Shown here: positions 37,143 to 47,904 of the stretch, piece after piece
Layout of the letters: the number at the start of each line of letters is the position of its first letter
Numbering within the stretch: the stretch's first letter is position 1
Assembly (NCBI GenBank): GCA_001310375.1
Contig: BAXC01000010.1
Coordinates: 1-63,966, forward strand
DNA: 63,966 bases
Reading direction: 5' to 3'
Source of the DNA: Bacillus sp. JCM 19041
GTDB lineage: Bacteria; Bacillota; Bacilli; Bacillales; Bacillaceae_D
Made by a program: the position numbers and the translations under genes
Notes under the pieces: generated by a model
Told to the model about the DNA's origin: nothing
Seen by the model: the letters and a program-made list of their open reading frames with translations, nothing else
The model's database searches: none

Positions 37143-38765
37143 ATGGATGAGCAAAAAAAATCTCCTTCTTATGGAACAAATGTTGACGGTGCTGGTGATG
37201 CACTCGATGGTCGCAAAGCAGCAAATGAGCAGGAAGATACGCTAACAAATCGTCAAGGGCATCCAGTCAAAGATAACCAAAATGTTCGTACCGTAGGTAA
37301 TCGTGGTCCAACAACACTTGAAAACTATGATTTCCTTGAAAAAGTCAGTCATTTTGACCGCGAGCGCATACCGGAACGGGTTGTACACGGACGTGGGGCA
37401 GGCGCACATGGCTACTTTGAATCGTACGGAAAAGTGGGCGATGAAGATATTTCGAAATATACAAGAGCAAAGGTGTTTACAAATACAAATGTAAAAACGC
37501 CAGTATTTGTCCGCTTTTCAACGGTCATACATGGAACACATTCACCAGAAACACTACGTGACCCTCGCGGATTTGCAATTAAATTTTATACAGAGGATGG
37601 GAATTGGGACTTAGTTGGAAACAACTTAAAGATTTTCTTTATTCGTGATCCATTAAAGTTCCCTGATATGGTTCACGCATTTAAGCCAGATCCTGTTACA
37701 AATCGACAAAGCATGGAACGATTCTTTGATTTTGTCTCACAAAGTCCTGAGGCAACGCATATGATTACATTCTTATTCTCTCCATGGGGAATTCCGGCAA
37801 ATTACCGCCATATGCAAGGGTCAGGTGTGCATGCATATAGATGGGTAAACGAGGAAGGCAAAGCGGTTCTTGTGAAATACCATTGGGAGCCAGTGCAAGG
37901 TATAAAAAACTTGACGCAAGAGGAAGCAGATCAAATCCAAGGTCAGAACTTTAACCACGCGACCCAAGATTTATATGATGCGATTGAAAAAGGTGACTAT
38001 CCGGAATGGGAATTGTACGTACAAATCATGGAAGATAGCGAACACCCTGAACTCGATTTTGATCCACTCGATCCAACGAAGCTATGGTATAAAGACAAAT
38101 TCCCATGGCATAAAGTCGGAAAAATGGTTTTAAACAAGAACCCTGAAAATTACTTTGCTGAAGTGGAACAAGCAGCTTTCGGAACAGGCGTACTTGTAGA
38201 TGGTCTTGATTTCTCAGATGATAAATTGCTGCAAGGGCGAACGTTTTCTTATTCCGATACACAACGTCACCGAGTCGGCGCGAATTACTTGCAGTTGCCA
38301 ATAAATGCACCTAAAAAGCGCGTCGCAACAAATCAGCGTGACGGTCAAATGACTTATCAAGTAGATAGCCCACCAAGCAATAACCATCATATTAATTATG
38401 AGCCATCGGTAATTGGTGGATTGAAAGAGGCTGGAAAAACAGGGAAAGATCACACTCCACATGTATCCGGAGAAGTGAAAGGGGAAGCGATTGACCGCCC
38501 GAATAATTTCGGCCAAGCTGGAGAAACGTATCGTCGTCTAGCTGATTGGGAGAAAGACGAGTTGATTTCTAATTTATCTGGCGCATTGGCAGACGTTCAT
38601 GATGCGGTTCGCGAACAAATGATTAAAAATGTTACAGAAGCGGATGCTGATTATGGCAATCGTTTAAAAGAAGGCATTAAGCGCGAGCAGGAGAGTATGA
38701 AAGAAAAGCAGGCCGATGCAGTGCGGGAAGCAGGACAGAAAGGTGATCCTTCAGATCCTTATTAA
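37143..38765 (+). CDS. Haem catalase with C-terminal extension
   Basis: 540 residues, monofunctional haem catalase. Catalytic H82 in [15 protein letters not shown]155 in [12 protein letters not shown] and proximal haem tyrosine Y370 in [13 protein letters not shown]. The core ends at about residue 490; the last 40 residues ([18 protein letters not shown]) are a charged helical tail. The N-terminal 45 residues are polar and typical of Bacillus catalases of the KatX type, some of which are spore-associated. AAAGGAG lies 12 nt before ATG. No PerR box was recognised upstream. Confidence 0.95.
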   Translation: MDEQKKSPSYGTNVDGAGDALDGRKAANEQEDTLTNRQGHPVKDNQNVRTVGNRGPTTLENYDFLEKVSHFDRERIPERVVHGRGAGAHGYFESYGKVGDEDISKYTRAKVFTNTNVKTPVFVRFSTVIHGTHSPETLRDPRGFAIKFYTEDGNWDLVGNNLKIFFIRDPLKFPDMVHAFKPDPVTNRQSMERFFDFVSQSPEATHMITFLFSPWGIPANYRHMQGSGVHAYRWVNEEGKAVLVKYHWEPVQGIKNLTQEEADQIQGQNFNHATQDLYDAIEKGDYPEWELYVQIMEDSEHPELDFDPLDPTKLWYKDKFPWHKVGKMVLNKNPENYFAEVEQAAFGTGVLVDGLDFSDDKLLQGRTFSYSDTQRHRVGANYLQLPINAPKKRVATNQRDGQMTYQVDSPPSNNHHINYEPSVIGGLKEAGKTGKDHTPHVSGEVKGEAIDRPNNFGQAGETYRRLADWEKDELISNLSGALADVHDAVREQMIKNVTEADADYGNRLKEGIKREQESMKEKQADAVREAGQKGDPSDPY

Positions 38766-38776
38766 TACAAGCAGAT

Positions 38777-38805
38777 AAACCAGTTGACGAGTCAACTGGT
38801 TTTTT
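38777..38805. terminator. Terminator between catalase and MFS gene
   Basis: AAACCAGTTGAC (38777-38788) pairs with GTCAACTGGTTT (38791-38802), then T residues on plus and A-rich sequence on the left for minus. It overlaps the stop of the minus-strand MFS gene. Confidence 0.88.
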
Positions 38806-40005
38806 GTGCGGTGTACTCTTTTGAAAAACGCTGTTGGTTGTCTTTATAGATTGACCAGCCAGTGATTGTGAGCGCCAACAAGCTTATACCAGCAGCTAAT
38901 GTAAAGACGTGGCTGATGCCAAAGTGTTCGGCAGCAAAACCCGCCAAATAAGGCCCGATAAAGATCCCAATTGCATAAACGGATTGATAGAAACCCATCA
39001 CTGATGTTTTTAATCGTGGATCAGGCAAACTCGCCACTTGTGATAAGAGCAAAGGAAGGACAAGACCGATTGTTAATCCAATGACAGCATGCATCATACT
39101 GATCGAAAATAGACTCGTTGCTGTCGGCATAAATAAGAAGATAATGCATGTCACAAGAAGACTGATCGCGACAAGACGTAGCTCATTTTTACGTGACACG
39201 TTAAAGAGAGCGACACATAACGATGCAGCAGCATGAGGGATAAAAAAGGCTGCCATAATTGCAATCATTTGCCCTTCACCAATGCCTGGGCATTTGCATA
39301 TACGGGAGAAAAGCCAAAGATTGAGATAAACAAAACAGCATGTGTAAATAAAGAAACAAAGGTAAGTGGCAACAACCCTTTTACCGCAAATGTTGCCCGA
39401 ATATTGCTTAAGATGTGATCGTCGGTCTTTTCTTGATCACGAGGCGGGACAACTTTTACGCACAGGGCAAGCAAGAGACCGATACATGCAGTCGCTACAC
39501 CAACCCAAAAAGGGATTGCAAAATGAAAAAGTTCGACGAGCAAGCCAGCTGTCAACATGCTAAGAAATTGAGGCATGACGGTCAAAAATTGAAGTGTGCC
39601 CATCGCCCGACCTGATTTTCCTGGAGCAAAATAATCAGCATACATAATGGTTGCCATGACCCACATCGCTGCGGTTACACCTGCAAGCAATCTTCCTATT
39701 AAGATCCAGGCAAAGGAAGAAGAAAAAACTAAAATAAGGCCACTAATAATGGCAACAACAAATCCAGCTATATAAAAATGCTTGCGCAAATGCACAAGTT
39801 TATCAAGAAGAAGCCCTAGGGGAAAGCGGAGCAAAACTTGAGTAATGCCGTAACTGCCAAGAATTATGCCTGTGACGGCGTAACTAAATGGAATTTGTTC
39901 TAAGTATAAACTAAAGATCGGCACATAGCTGTAAGTAGAAAGCCAAAAACAGAAAACCGATGCGAGAAAAAGAATGTGATGACTGCGTTTAATATGTGTG
40001 CTCAC
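38792..40005 (-). CDS. MFS transporter (one frameshift)
   Basis: About 404 residues with twelve membrane segments after restoring one base at 39279-39280, which joins YANAQAL to GEGQMIAIMAAFF. Motif-A-like LRFPLGLLLDKLVHLRK follows helix 2. The start is GTG 40005, chosen because TTGGAGG lies 7-8 nt upstream; an in-frame TTG at 40020 is too close to its ribosome site. Resembles drug or sugar efflux permeases of the YxaM/YfnC-like kind; substrate unknown. Confidence 0.85.
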
Positions 40006-40171
40006 GGTTTTTGCCTCCAATCCTTTCTCATCTTATCACCTTTTACTCACATGTGCGCATCTGCTGCAAGCATCTTTTGCAGGATTTTTAATGACGGTAG
40101 CGAACTGGTAAATGAAAGCGGTATACGAAAAATGTGAATGTAAGAGGATTGATCATCTAAGGGGGAGTTCG

Positions 40172-41362
40172 ATGACAAAGACAACAGAGATTATTAAAAA
40201 AACAGAGCAATACGGTGCGAATAATTACCATCCGCTACCGATTGTCATTTCAAAAGCGCAAGGGGTTTGGGTTTGGGATGCTGATGGTAAGAGGTATCTT
40301 GATATGCTTAGTGCATATTCGGCGTTAAATCAAGGTCATTGCCATCCTCGTTTAATTCAAACGTTAAAAGATCAAGCTGACCGCGTCACATTAACGTCGC
40401 GTGCCTTTCATAATGATCAGTTAGCACCATTTTATGAAAAAGTGGCTGCTTTAACGAATAAAGACATGGTTTTGCCTATGAATACAGGTGCGGAAGCGGT
40501 TGAGACTGCACTTAAAGCAGCAAGACGGTGGGCGTATGATAAGAAGAAGGTAGCGGTAGACAAAGCAGAAATCATTGTATGTGAAAACAACTTTCACGGA
40601 CGTACGCTTGGCGCCGTCTCTCTTTCATCAAGTGAAGAATACAAGCGAGGTTTTGGACCGCTATTGCCTGGAATAAAGGTCATACCTTACGGTGATATAA
40701 ATGCGTTAAAAGAGGCAATCAATGAGAACACGGCGGCCTTTTTAGTTGAGCCAATTCAAGGGGAGGCAGGCATTATTATTCCACCTGCAGGCTACTTGCA
40801 AGAAGTGCGAGAATTGTGCACTGCGGAAAATGTCTTGTTTATCGCTGATGAAATCCAATCAGGATTAGGGAGAACGGGAAAGGTGTTTGCCTGTGACTAC
40901 GAACAAGTCGAACCAGATATGTTTATTTTAGGGAAAGCGTTAGGTGGTGGGGTATTACCAATTTCAGCTGTAGCCGCAGGGAGTGATGTATTAGGCGTTT
41001 TTGAACCAGGTTCTCATGGTTCAACGTTTGGCGGGAATCCTCTAGCTTGTGCTGTAGCGATTGAGGCTCTTCAGGTGTTAGAGGACGAGAGCTTAGTAGA
41101 GAATGCGGAACAGCTCGGAAACTACTTTATTTCAGAGTTAAAGAAGCTAACACACCCAAGCATTTCTGAAGTTAGAGGAGTAGGATTGTTTATAGGAATC
41201 GAATTAACTGAACCAGCACGGCCTTTCTGTGAGGAATTAAAAGAAAAAGGACTTCTTTGCAAAGAAACCCATGAGAATGTGATTCGATTTGCGCCACCAC
41301 TTATTATTACGAAAGAAGAGATAGATGGTGCGCTAACGCATATCAAAGCAGTTATGTCATAA
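40172..41362 (+). CDS. rocD: Ornithine--oxo-acid aminotransferase RocD
   Basis: 396 residues. Class III PLP aminotransferase: [20 protein letters not shown] at the N-terminus, [46 protein letters not shown], and PLP lysine in [17 protein letters not shown]. It converts ornithine to glutamate semialdehyde in arginine use. ATG 40172 is set by AAGGGGGAG 5-6 nt upstream. No other roc gene adjoins it. Its terminator appears duplicated around a structured repeat. Confidence 0.93.
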   Translation: MTKTTEIIKKTEQYGANNYHPLPIVISKAQGVWVWDADGKRYLDMLSAYSALNQGHCHPRLIQTLKDQADRVTLTSRAFHNDQLAPFYEKVAALTNKDMVLPMNTGAEAVETALKAARRWAYDKKKVAVDKAEIIVCENNFHGRTLGAVSLSSSEEYKRGFGPLLPGIKVIPYGDINALKEAINENTAAFLVEPIQGEAGIIIPPAGYLQEVRELCTAENVLFIADEIQSGLGRTGKVFACDYEQVEPDMFILGKALGGGVLPISAVAAGSDVLGVFEPGSHGSTFGGNPLACAVAIEALQVLEDESLVENAEQLGNYFISELKKLTHPSISEVRGVGLFIGIELTEPARPFCEELKEKGLLCKETHENVIRFAPPLIITKEEIDGALTHIKAVMS

Positions 41363-41367
41363 CTAAA

Positions 41368-41567
41368 AAGCCAACTAGGTACTAGTTGGATAGAGGTTGT
41401 CGACAAAGTCGATAACGACCCAGACTGAAAAGAAAACGCTTGTCAGACTAGGAGCGAAGACGAGGGAGGATGTGAATAGAACGCCGGTTCATGAGCATAT
41501 GACTGAGGCTAGCGAAGACGTATGCGAGCGTTTTTCTTTAGTCTGAAGCCAACTAGGTACTAGTTGG
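41368..41567 (+). repeat. 22-bp direct repeat flanking structured repeat copy 2
   Basis: AAGCCAACTAGGTACTAGTTGG occurs at 41368-41389 and again at 41546-41567. The unit contains a hairpin (CCAACTAG, GTA, CTAGTTGG). Only the second copy is followed by a T run. Between them lie 31 bp with a hairpin GGTTGTCGA/TCGATAACGACC and the 125-nt element. The arrangement looks like insertion into the rocD terminator with duplication of the target, or a tandem duplication. Confidence 0.75.
41421..41545 (+). repeat. 125-nt structured repeat, copy 2
   Basis: CAGACTGAAAAGAAAACGCT through CGTTTTTCTTTAGTCTG, closing stem of about 19 bp with few mismatches. The decamer AGCGAAGACG occurs twice (41453-41462 and 41511-41520), suggesting two similar subdomains. 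The inner stem GCATATG/CGTATGC is conserved with copy 1 at 36920. It stands between rocD and the nicotinate phosphoribosyltransferase gene, same orientation as both. Confidence 0.75.
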
Positions 41568-41575
41568 CTTTTTTT
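41546..41575 (+). terminator. Rho-independent terminator
   Basis: AGCCAACTAG and CTAGTTGGCT pair around GTA, followed by T7. It is the functional member of the duplicated hairpin and would end rocD transcription after the structured repeat. Confidence 0.88.
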
Positions 41576-41672
41576 GATTAGGGATGATTATTTGAAATGG
41601 ATCAATGACAGCGGTATACTTGCAATAACTAGAGATGCTAGAGATAAACTGGCTTAAAGGAGCAAACAGAAG

Positions 41673-43339
41673 ATGCAAGGTATCAATAAAACGATCTTTG
41701 ATTTTATTAAACCAACGAAGTATCGCTATGTCCATATATGTAAATCATGTGAGCAGCCGTCGTTCTCCAATGATGACACGATGGGGGAACCGTGCATCCG
41801 TTGCGAAAACACAGCCTTTCACGTGACGCCTTATTACAATCCTGCAGAAGATTATGCTCTTGATGTTGACTACTATGCTATTACGATGATGTACGCACTT
41901 TGGAAAGAAGGCTTACATCAAACAGATGTTGTTTTTGATGATTTCTATCGGAAAGCACCATTTGTACGTGGTGTAGGTGATTTCAGCAGTGAACTTGGTG
42001 GGTACGTAGCATTTGGTGGTTTAGGTCATTTAATCGAAACGATTGAAAACCTTTACTTTAATGAAGGAGATATTGCTTATTTACGCCAGCAGGCTGAAGG
42101 TTTTGATGAAGAATTCCTAGATGATTTGCGTAAGCTTCGTTTCAGTGGTGATTTGTATGCGATTGAAGAAGGAAACTTGGTGTTTCCGAACACTCCGTTT
42201 ATTCGAATTGAAGCGCCCGTTTGGGAATGCATATGGATTGAAGCGATGTTGCTTAATATCGTTAATGCAGAGTCCCTTGTATTAACAAAAGGCTCACGTA
42301 TTAAAACGATCGCGGGAAATGATGGTTTGTTGGAAATGGGAAAACGTCGAGCGCAAGGTCGTGACGCAAGCGTAAACGGAGCGAAGATGTCTTATATTGC
42401 GGGCTTTGATGCAACGAGTAATGTGAAAGCTGGCAAATCGTTTTCAATGCCGATTACCGGAACACAAGCGCATGTATACATCATGTTCCATCCATCGGAA
42501 CTAGAGGCGTTCCTTGCGTATGCCGATGTGTTTCCGCAAAAAACAATTCCATTGCTTGATACAACTGATACGCTGGGAAGCGGTCTACCACATGCAATTG
42601 AAACGGCTCGAAAGTTACAAGAAAAAGGCTATCAAATGACGGCTGTTCGTCTCGATAGTGGCGATTTAGCTTTCTTTCTAAAGAAGTACGCAAGCGTTTA
42701 GATGCGGAAGGGCTTGAACATGTCAAAATTGCAGCGACTAACGATTTGGACGAATATACAATTGCTTCACTAAAACAGCAAGGGGCCAAAATCGATATTT
42801 GGGGTGTTGGAACAAAGTTCATTACTGCATTTGATAATCCAGCACTCGGTGGTGTCCATAAGATTGTCGCTCGCCGTCCGCTTGCGGTTGAACTAGAAGC
42901 AGGTACCCATACGATGGACGACTGGATTGCATTAATTAAAATATCAGAGAGCATTGAGAAAATCTTAAATCCCGGGCGCAAGAAAGTCTATCGTTTATTT
43001 GGTCAAGATGGAATGGCGAAAGGTGATTATATTTGTCTTGATGGTGAAACCCTCGAAGGGCAATCAGAAATCGTCTTAAAGCATCCAAACAATCCGCTGA
43101 AAGCAAAGAAAATCCGTGATTTCCAGGCAGTGGAGTTGCATCAACCGATCTTTTTAAATGGAAAGCTTGTTTATGACGTTCCAAGTTTACAAGAAGTCAG
43201 GGAATACCACCAAAAACAAAAGCACTCTTTTTGGGAAGAGTATTTACGTCTTGAAGTACCGGAAGTGTATCCTGTCTCTCTTTCAGACGACCTTCGTGCG
43301 ATGAAGGAAAAGCTTATACATGATAAGCGTGAGCAATAA
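41673..43339 (+). CDS. pncB: Nicotinate phosphoribosyltransferase with N-terminal zinc ribbon (one frameshift)
   Basis: About 555 residues after restoring one base in T3 at 42671-42673. The first 60 residues carry two CxxC pairs (HICKSCEQP and EPCIRCENTAF), a zinc ribbon not present in ordinary bacterial PncB of about 490 residues. The enzyme part follows: LDVDYYAITMMYALWKEG, FGGLGHLIETIENL, RAQGRDASVNGAKMS, RLDSGDLAF and IWGVGTKF. It converts nicotinate and PRPP to nicotinate mononucleotide for NAD salvage. AAAGGAG lies 11 nt before ATG 41673. The role of the ribbon is unknown. Confidence 0.88.
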
Positions 43340-43341
43340 GA

Positions 43342-43378
43342 AAAACAGCCTTAGAAGCCGAGCTTCTAAGGCTGTTTT
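43342..43378 (+). terminator. Rho-independent terminator of pncB
   Basis: AAAACAGCCTTAGAAG (43342-43357) pairs with CTTCTAAGGCTGTTTT (43363-43378), immediately after the stop. Confidence 0.92.
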
Positions 43379-43399
43379 CGGTATAGTCACATAAGAAAA

Positions 43400-43520
43400 C
43401 AAGACCGTCGATCAGCTTTTTTAATAATAAGTGATTGTACGAATGAGTAGTCTATACTTCGCTTTCCACGGGCTCATTGCAAGAGTCTACGTATATGCCG
43501 TCCCCTAGTTGCTGGTTATT
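43400..43520 (+). repeat. Dispersed GC-rich repeat, copy C (diverged)
   Basis: CAGCTTTTTTAATAATAAGT and ACTTCGCTTTCCACGGG (43456-43472) match the other copies, followed by GGCTCATTGC and AGAGTCTACGTATATGCCGT then CCCCTAG, which matches the segment missing from copy A but present at 48.0 kb. It occupies most of the gap between pncB and the peptidase gene. Confidence 0.7.
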
Positions 43521-43628
43521 TTATAAACTTGTAAGTTTTAAGACCTGCGGATATCGGTGACAGTCATCTTTCTTTGATCAGTTTAAAAAAAAAGTCGTGA
43601 ACCCACATGCTGTCATTAAGGCTGTTTT

Positions 43629-45404
43629 TTATTGGAGCCATTTTGCTAAAAAGGATGCTGTTTCTGTATAAGCTGTGCGGTTGTTTTCAGTTCGTACAAA
43701 AAAGTGTCCTTCATCTTCAAAACATAGATAGGAAACAGGGTGTTTTCGCATCTCTAAGTCAGTTACTAGTTGTTCTGCTTCGGTAACAGGGACACGGGGA
43801 TCATTTCTCCCATGCAAGACAAGTAGTGGTGCGGTAATGTCAGCCGTCCGGTGGATAGGATCAATTTCATTAAAGAAATCAATGTCTTCTTCAAGTGAAC
43901 CATATTCAGCTTCGCGCATTTGTCGGCGCCAGATGCTTGTATTTTCCAGAAATGATTTGAAACTTGAAATGCCAACAATATCAATTGCAGCTGCCCACTG
44001 CTCTGGAAAATGAGTGATTGCGGCAAGCACCATAAACCCACCATAGCTTCTTCCCATAATCGCAATTTTGTCCGGGTGAACATCATGATTCCCTTTTAAC
44101 CAACGAGCTAGCTCATCTAAATCTCGCACAGCATCCATTCGCTTGCGTTTGTCGTCAAGATGGCTGAATGTTTTTCCGAAACCCGTGCTGCCACGTACAT
44201 TTGGTGTGCAAACGGCAAAACCTTGATGAACAAAATATTGCAAAAACGGATTGTAGACTGAACGAATTTGACTTTCTGGTCCTCCATGAACAAACACGAT
44301 CACTGGGTGAGGGCCTTTTTGTTTTGGTTTGTAATAAAAGAACGGGATTTGAATGCCATCAAATGACTCAAACGATCGTTGTTCTGGTTCAACTAATACA
44401 TCCTCGACTACTGGAGAATAAGAGGTATAAGTGAGTCGATTTGTTTCGTTTGTGTGAATGCAGTATGTCCAAAGGTCAGTAGGGTGTGTCGCTCCATTCA
44501 AATCAAAAGCAAGGTCTGCGCCATTAGTTGAAAAAGAAAAACCTGAAATAACCCCTTGTTCAGTTGGTATTTGAACTTCTGTTCCGTCTAGTAACGAGTA
44601 TAGGAATGCTTTCGAAATACCACCTTCATTTATCGTGTATGCAAGGTTTGTTTTAGTAGGGTTGATTGTGAGTTCTTCCATATCCCAGCTGTATTCGAGT
44701 AGCCACGTCCATTCGTTTGTTTCCAAGTTTATCATCAAAAGGGACGCATATTCGCGCTCGTAATTTGAGAGTGCGTACAGCTTTTTATGGTCTTTGCTGA
44801 AGTGTGGGTTATGAAAGGATGCTTCCCCTTTATGCGACGTAAGCCAATTTACTTTTTTCGTATGAATGTTTACTAGTCCGAGGTCATTATCTAAATTTGT
44901 ATTTGTTCTTTTAATCAAGAGTTGTTCGCCATCGGGATGCCATAACAAGGGGTCGGAGCGGCCTCTGCCTTCGTAAACGCAAGTGAATTCTAGGCTTTCA
45001 AGGTTTTGAATATATACATCAAAATACTTTGGATCACGACGATTGCTGCTCCATGTGATCCATTTACCGTCTGAAGAGTACCCTCCGTATACATGGATGT
45101 GATCTGAAGAGTTCGTTAATGGCGTCAGTTCACCTGCTTCGCTCAACAAATAGAGCTGCTGACGCTCATTAACCCCTTGATCCATCCCAATAATGGCGGT
45201 ATTGTTGGGACCTGGTACGTAAGATGCAAACATAATTCGTTCATTTGTGTACGTTTTGCGGTGGGAGTGTCCATTGTTGCCATTATACTCATATGCTTGG
45301 GGAAGACCAGTGACGTTGCTTATGTATAATAAACGATTTGCCATATGAGGATGGTACTTTGGTTGACTTGCCGCAGGCAGAAATAAAAATGGATCAATGT
45401 GCAT
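43629..45404 (-). CDS. S9-family serine peptidase (acylaminoacyl-peptidase-like)
   Basis: About 591 residues: an N-terminal beta-propeller of WD40-like repeats (for example ITWSSNRRDPKYFDVYIQNL) and a C-terminal alpha/beta hydrolase domain from about residue 350. Catalytic serine in IMGRSYGGFMV, aspartate in LHGRNDPRVPV and histidine in FEDEGHFFV; HGGPESQIRS is the oxyanion-side motif. It removes N-terminal dipeptides or acyl amino acids from short peptides in the cytoplasm. ATG 45404 is favoured over ATG 45410 by spacing from AAGGAG. Confidence 0.9.
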   Translation of the reverse strand: MHIDPFLFLPAASQPKYHPHMANRLLYISNVTGLPQAYEYNGNNGHSHRKTYTNERIMFASYVPGPNNTAIIGMDQGVNERQQLYLLSEAGELTPLTNSSDHIHVYGGYSSDGKWITWSSNRRDPKYFDVYIQNLESLEFTCVYEGRGRSDPLLWHPDGEQLLIKRTNTNLDNDLGLVNIHTKKVNWLTSHKGEASFHNPHFSKDHKKLYALSNYEREYASLLMINLETNEWTWLLEYSWDMEELTINPTKTNLAYTINEGGISKAFLYSLLDGTEVQIPTEQGVISGFSFSTNGADLAFDLNGATHPTDLWTYCIHTNETNRLTYTSYSPVVEDVLVEPEQRSFESFDGIQIPFFYYKPKQKGPHPVIVFVHGGPESQIRSVYNPFLQYFVHQGFAVCTPNVRGSTGFGKTFSHLDDKRKRMDAVRDLDELARWLKGNHDVHPDKIAIMGRSYGGFMVLAAITHFPEQWAAAIDIVGISSFKSFLENTSIWRRQMREAEYGSLEEDIDFFNEIDPIHRTADITAPLLVLHGRNDPRVPVTEAEQLVTDLEMRKHPVSYLCFEDEGHFFVRTENNRTAYTETASFLAKWLQ

Positions 45405-45620
45405 GTGCATCCTCTCCTTATCAACTAGACTATCTCTATTATACGAATAAACAGTAAATAAAGCTCGTTTAGATCATTCAGGACCTCGGACTAATCGTAT
45501 CGAACTAGGTAATTAGATTTGCATATTAGGTTATTATTTCGTCGCTAAATTAAGAAAATACTTTACGTTTGTCGTATTTGTGCCGAAGATAAGAACAGAT
45601 CATGCAGAGGTGGGGAAAGA

Positions 45621-47593
45621 ATGAAAGGAAAACGAAAAATCAGTCTAAAGGCGAAACTGTATATTGCTTTTGGTCTTATATTACTTGTGCCAAGTTTACT
45701 CGTCGGTCTTTCGTCCTATTTTATAACAAGAGATAATGTGGAAGAAACAATGTTGGATCAAGCAGAGCAAATTACATCCAATGTACATACTTCATTGCAG
45801 CAATTTATGGAATTGCAAACTGACACCGTTCAATATGCAGGTAGCACGATTAATGAAAATGAAATGTCTGCCGCAGAGTTACAACAAAGCCTGACTGATC
45901 TGACTAATATAAATGAAAACATAAAACAGGTTTATTTAGTTAATTCAAATGGGCAAGCAATGGTGTATAACAGCTCAAGTGGATTTGGTGAAGAAAGTGG
46001 CCTGAATGAGACAAGTTGGTATAGGCAAGCAATCGCCCGTCAAGTAACTGTTTCTGTAAGTGAACCAATTATTACTGGTGAAGGCGAAGATCAAGATGTG
46101 GAAATCATATTTGGAACGTTAACGACAGATAATCAGCATGTACTTGCGGTGCGGGTTAGCTTAGATGATGTGATTAACTACGTGTCCGAGGCAAGTATTG
46201 GCGAGACGGGGTATTTATTTTTAATGGATCAAGCTGGGCGAATTGTTTCTCATCCAAGCATGGCAACGGGTGAGTTTTTGCCAGCCACACTTACAAATCT
46301 TTTAACTGAAGATAGTGGACAATTTCACTATGAAACAGATGACGAAGCTCGAGAAATGACGTATAACGTTGTCTCGCCAACAAATTGGGTATTAATTGGA
46401 ACCATGCTACCAAATGAAGTATTTCTTATGGTTCAGCCAATATTGCAAGCAACAATCATTATTATTGTTATCACATTAATTATTGGTGGCGCTGTCAATC
46501 ATTTACTTGTCCGTTCAATTATTTCCCCGATTTCTGGGTTAGCTAAAGCGGCGACGGTTATTAGTAAGGGAGAGCTAGGCTCCACATTTGATAGTGGGAA
46601 GCTAGGAAAAGATGAGATTGGGACATTGGCAGGTTCTTTTGAAGAGATGCGGACGTCGTTGATCGACACTTTGCAAGATATCCAAGATAAATCAACGTAT
46701 TTGGCAGCCTCCTCAGAAGAGTTACAAGCAAGTACAGAGCAAAATATGCAAGCAACAGAACAAATTACGCTGGCGATCCAAGAAGTTTCTGGAAGTGTTG
46801 AGGATCAGTCTGCCAGTATGGAAAGTGGCAAAGGAGCTGCAAAAACAGTTTCACAAGGCATTACGGGTATTGCTTCATCCGCAACTCACGTTAATAAAGC
46901 AGTTGATCAGGCAGCATCTGCTGTAAATGTAGGTAGATCAGGGATTGAGCAGAGCGTCAAACAAATGGATGCCATTCATGCAAAGGTAACGGCAATTGCT
47001 ACATCGATTCAAGCATTAGAAGGGCAAGCAGCGACAATCGACCAAGTAAACAGAGTCATCTCCGACATATCCGAACAAACGAATCTTCTAGCGCTTAATG
47101 CTTCAATTGAAGTGCTCGTGCAGGTGAGAATGGACGAGGATTTGCTGTCGTGGCGGAAGAGGTAAGAAAGTTAGCAGAACAATCCAATGATGCTGCGAAA
47201 CAAGTGCAAGAACAAGTTCTTGAAATTCAATTAGGGGCAAAGCAAGCAGGACAAGAGATGAATGATGGTAAAGGTGTAGTGGAAAAAGGTGTGGAAGTCA
47301 TTCAGAGTGCGGGGATGTCGTTTGAATTGATCCAAACACATATGGAAGACGTACGCGCGAAAATGATTCAAGTTACGAAGGAAGCGAAACAAATGTCTAC
47401 ACAAACGGAACAGTTTCTTCATTCGTATGAGCAAATAGCTGGCGCGACGGAAACAACTTCTGCGAGTGTGCAAAATGTTTCCGCGGCTACAGAAGAACAG
47501 CTCGCATCAATGGAAGAAATCTTAAGCTCAACAGCTAACTTATCTGAGTTAGCAGAAGAGCTAGAAAGAATGATACAACGATTTAAATGGTAA
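45621..47593 (+). CDS. Methyl-accepting chemotaxis protein (one frameshift)
   Basis: About 657 residues after restoring one base at 47112-47113, inside the most conserved stretch of the signalling hairpin (NLLALNASIEA then ARAGENGRGFAVVAEEVRKLA). Order: membrane helix about 12-34, external double-Cache-like ligand domain, second membrane helix about 277-299, HAMP, then the coiled-coil signalling domain with adaptation sites. It relays an external ligand signal to CheA/CheW. A GCCGAAGAT at 45582-45590 resembles the sigma-D -10 element, but the matching -35 is poor. GTGGGGAA precedes ATG. Confidence 0.92.
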
Positions 47594-47599
47594 AAGGGG

Positions 47600-47627
47600 C
47601 AGCGCAAGCAAAAGCTTGTGCTGTTTG
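47600..47627 (+). terminator. Terminator-like hairpin after the chemoreceptor
   Basis: CAGCGCAAGC (47600-47609) pairs with GCTTGTGCTG (47614-47623), then TTTG. A similar right arm GCTTGCGCTGTTTTTT recurs at 48083-48098, so the two may be separated halves of a duplicated terminator. Confidence 0.65.
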
Positions 47628-47629
47628 AG

Positions 47630-47904
47630 GCTATCGAAAGATTTAATAACGGACTTTAACCTTAAGAGAAAACGATTTATAAAAAAGAGGTGAACGACGA
47701 GTTATAAAAACGAACAAACTTGAGCAATGAGTTGCCATTTTCTCTCGAATCTCCACCTTTCCTTTGAGGAAGATTTTTTAATGGAACTTTACTTACGTTC
47801 TGGAACCATACTTTTTACCGCAATGCCTTTCCGAACAAGATGCTCTTTTGAAGCCAATTTTTTTCTTCAAACCATCGTCAGCTGCATACTTATATTAAAT
47901 GGAT
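47630..47904. other. Gap without recognised gene
   Basis: About 275 bp between the chemoreceptor terminator and repeat copy D. Short open frames exist on the plus strand (one carrying LEPYFLPQCLSEQDALL in about 47800-47870) but they have no start with a ribosome site and no recognisable family. It could be a gene remnant. Confidence 0.4.

Noticed and set aside
45541-45600. Sigma-D promoter for the chemoreceptor
   Set aside because: GCCGAAGAT resembles the -10 element, but no TAAA at the right distance was found, so it is not listed as a feature.
47700-47900. A protein-coding remnant between the chemoreceptor and repeat copy D
   Set aside because: Short frames exist but no start, no ribosome site at a useful distance and no family resemblance; kept only as an unexplained gap.
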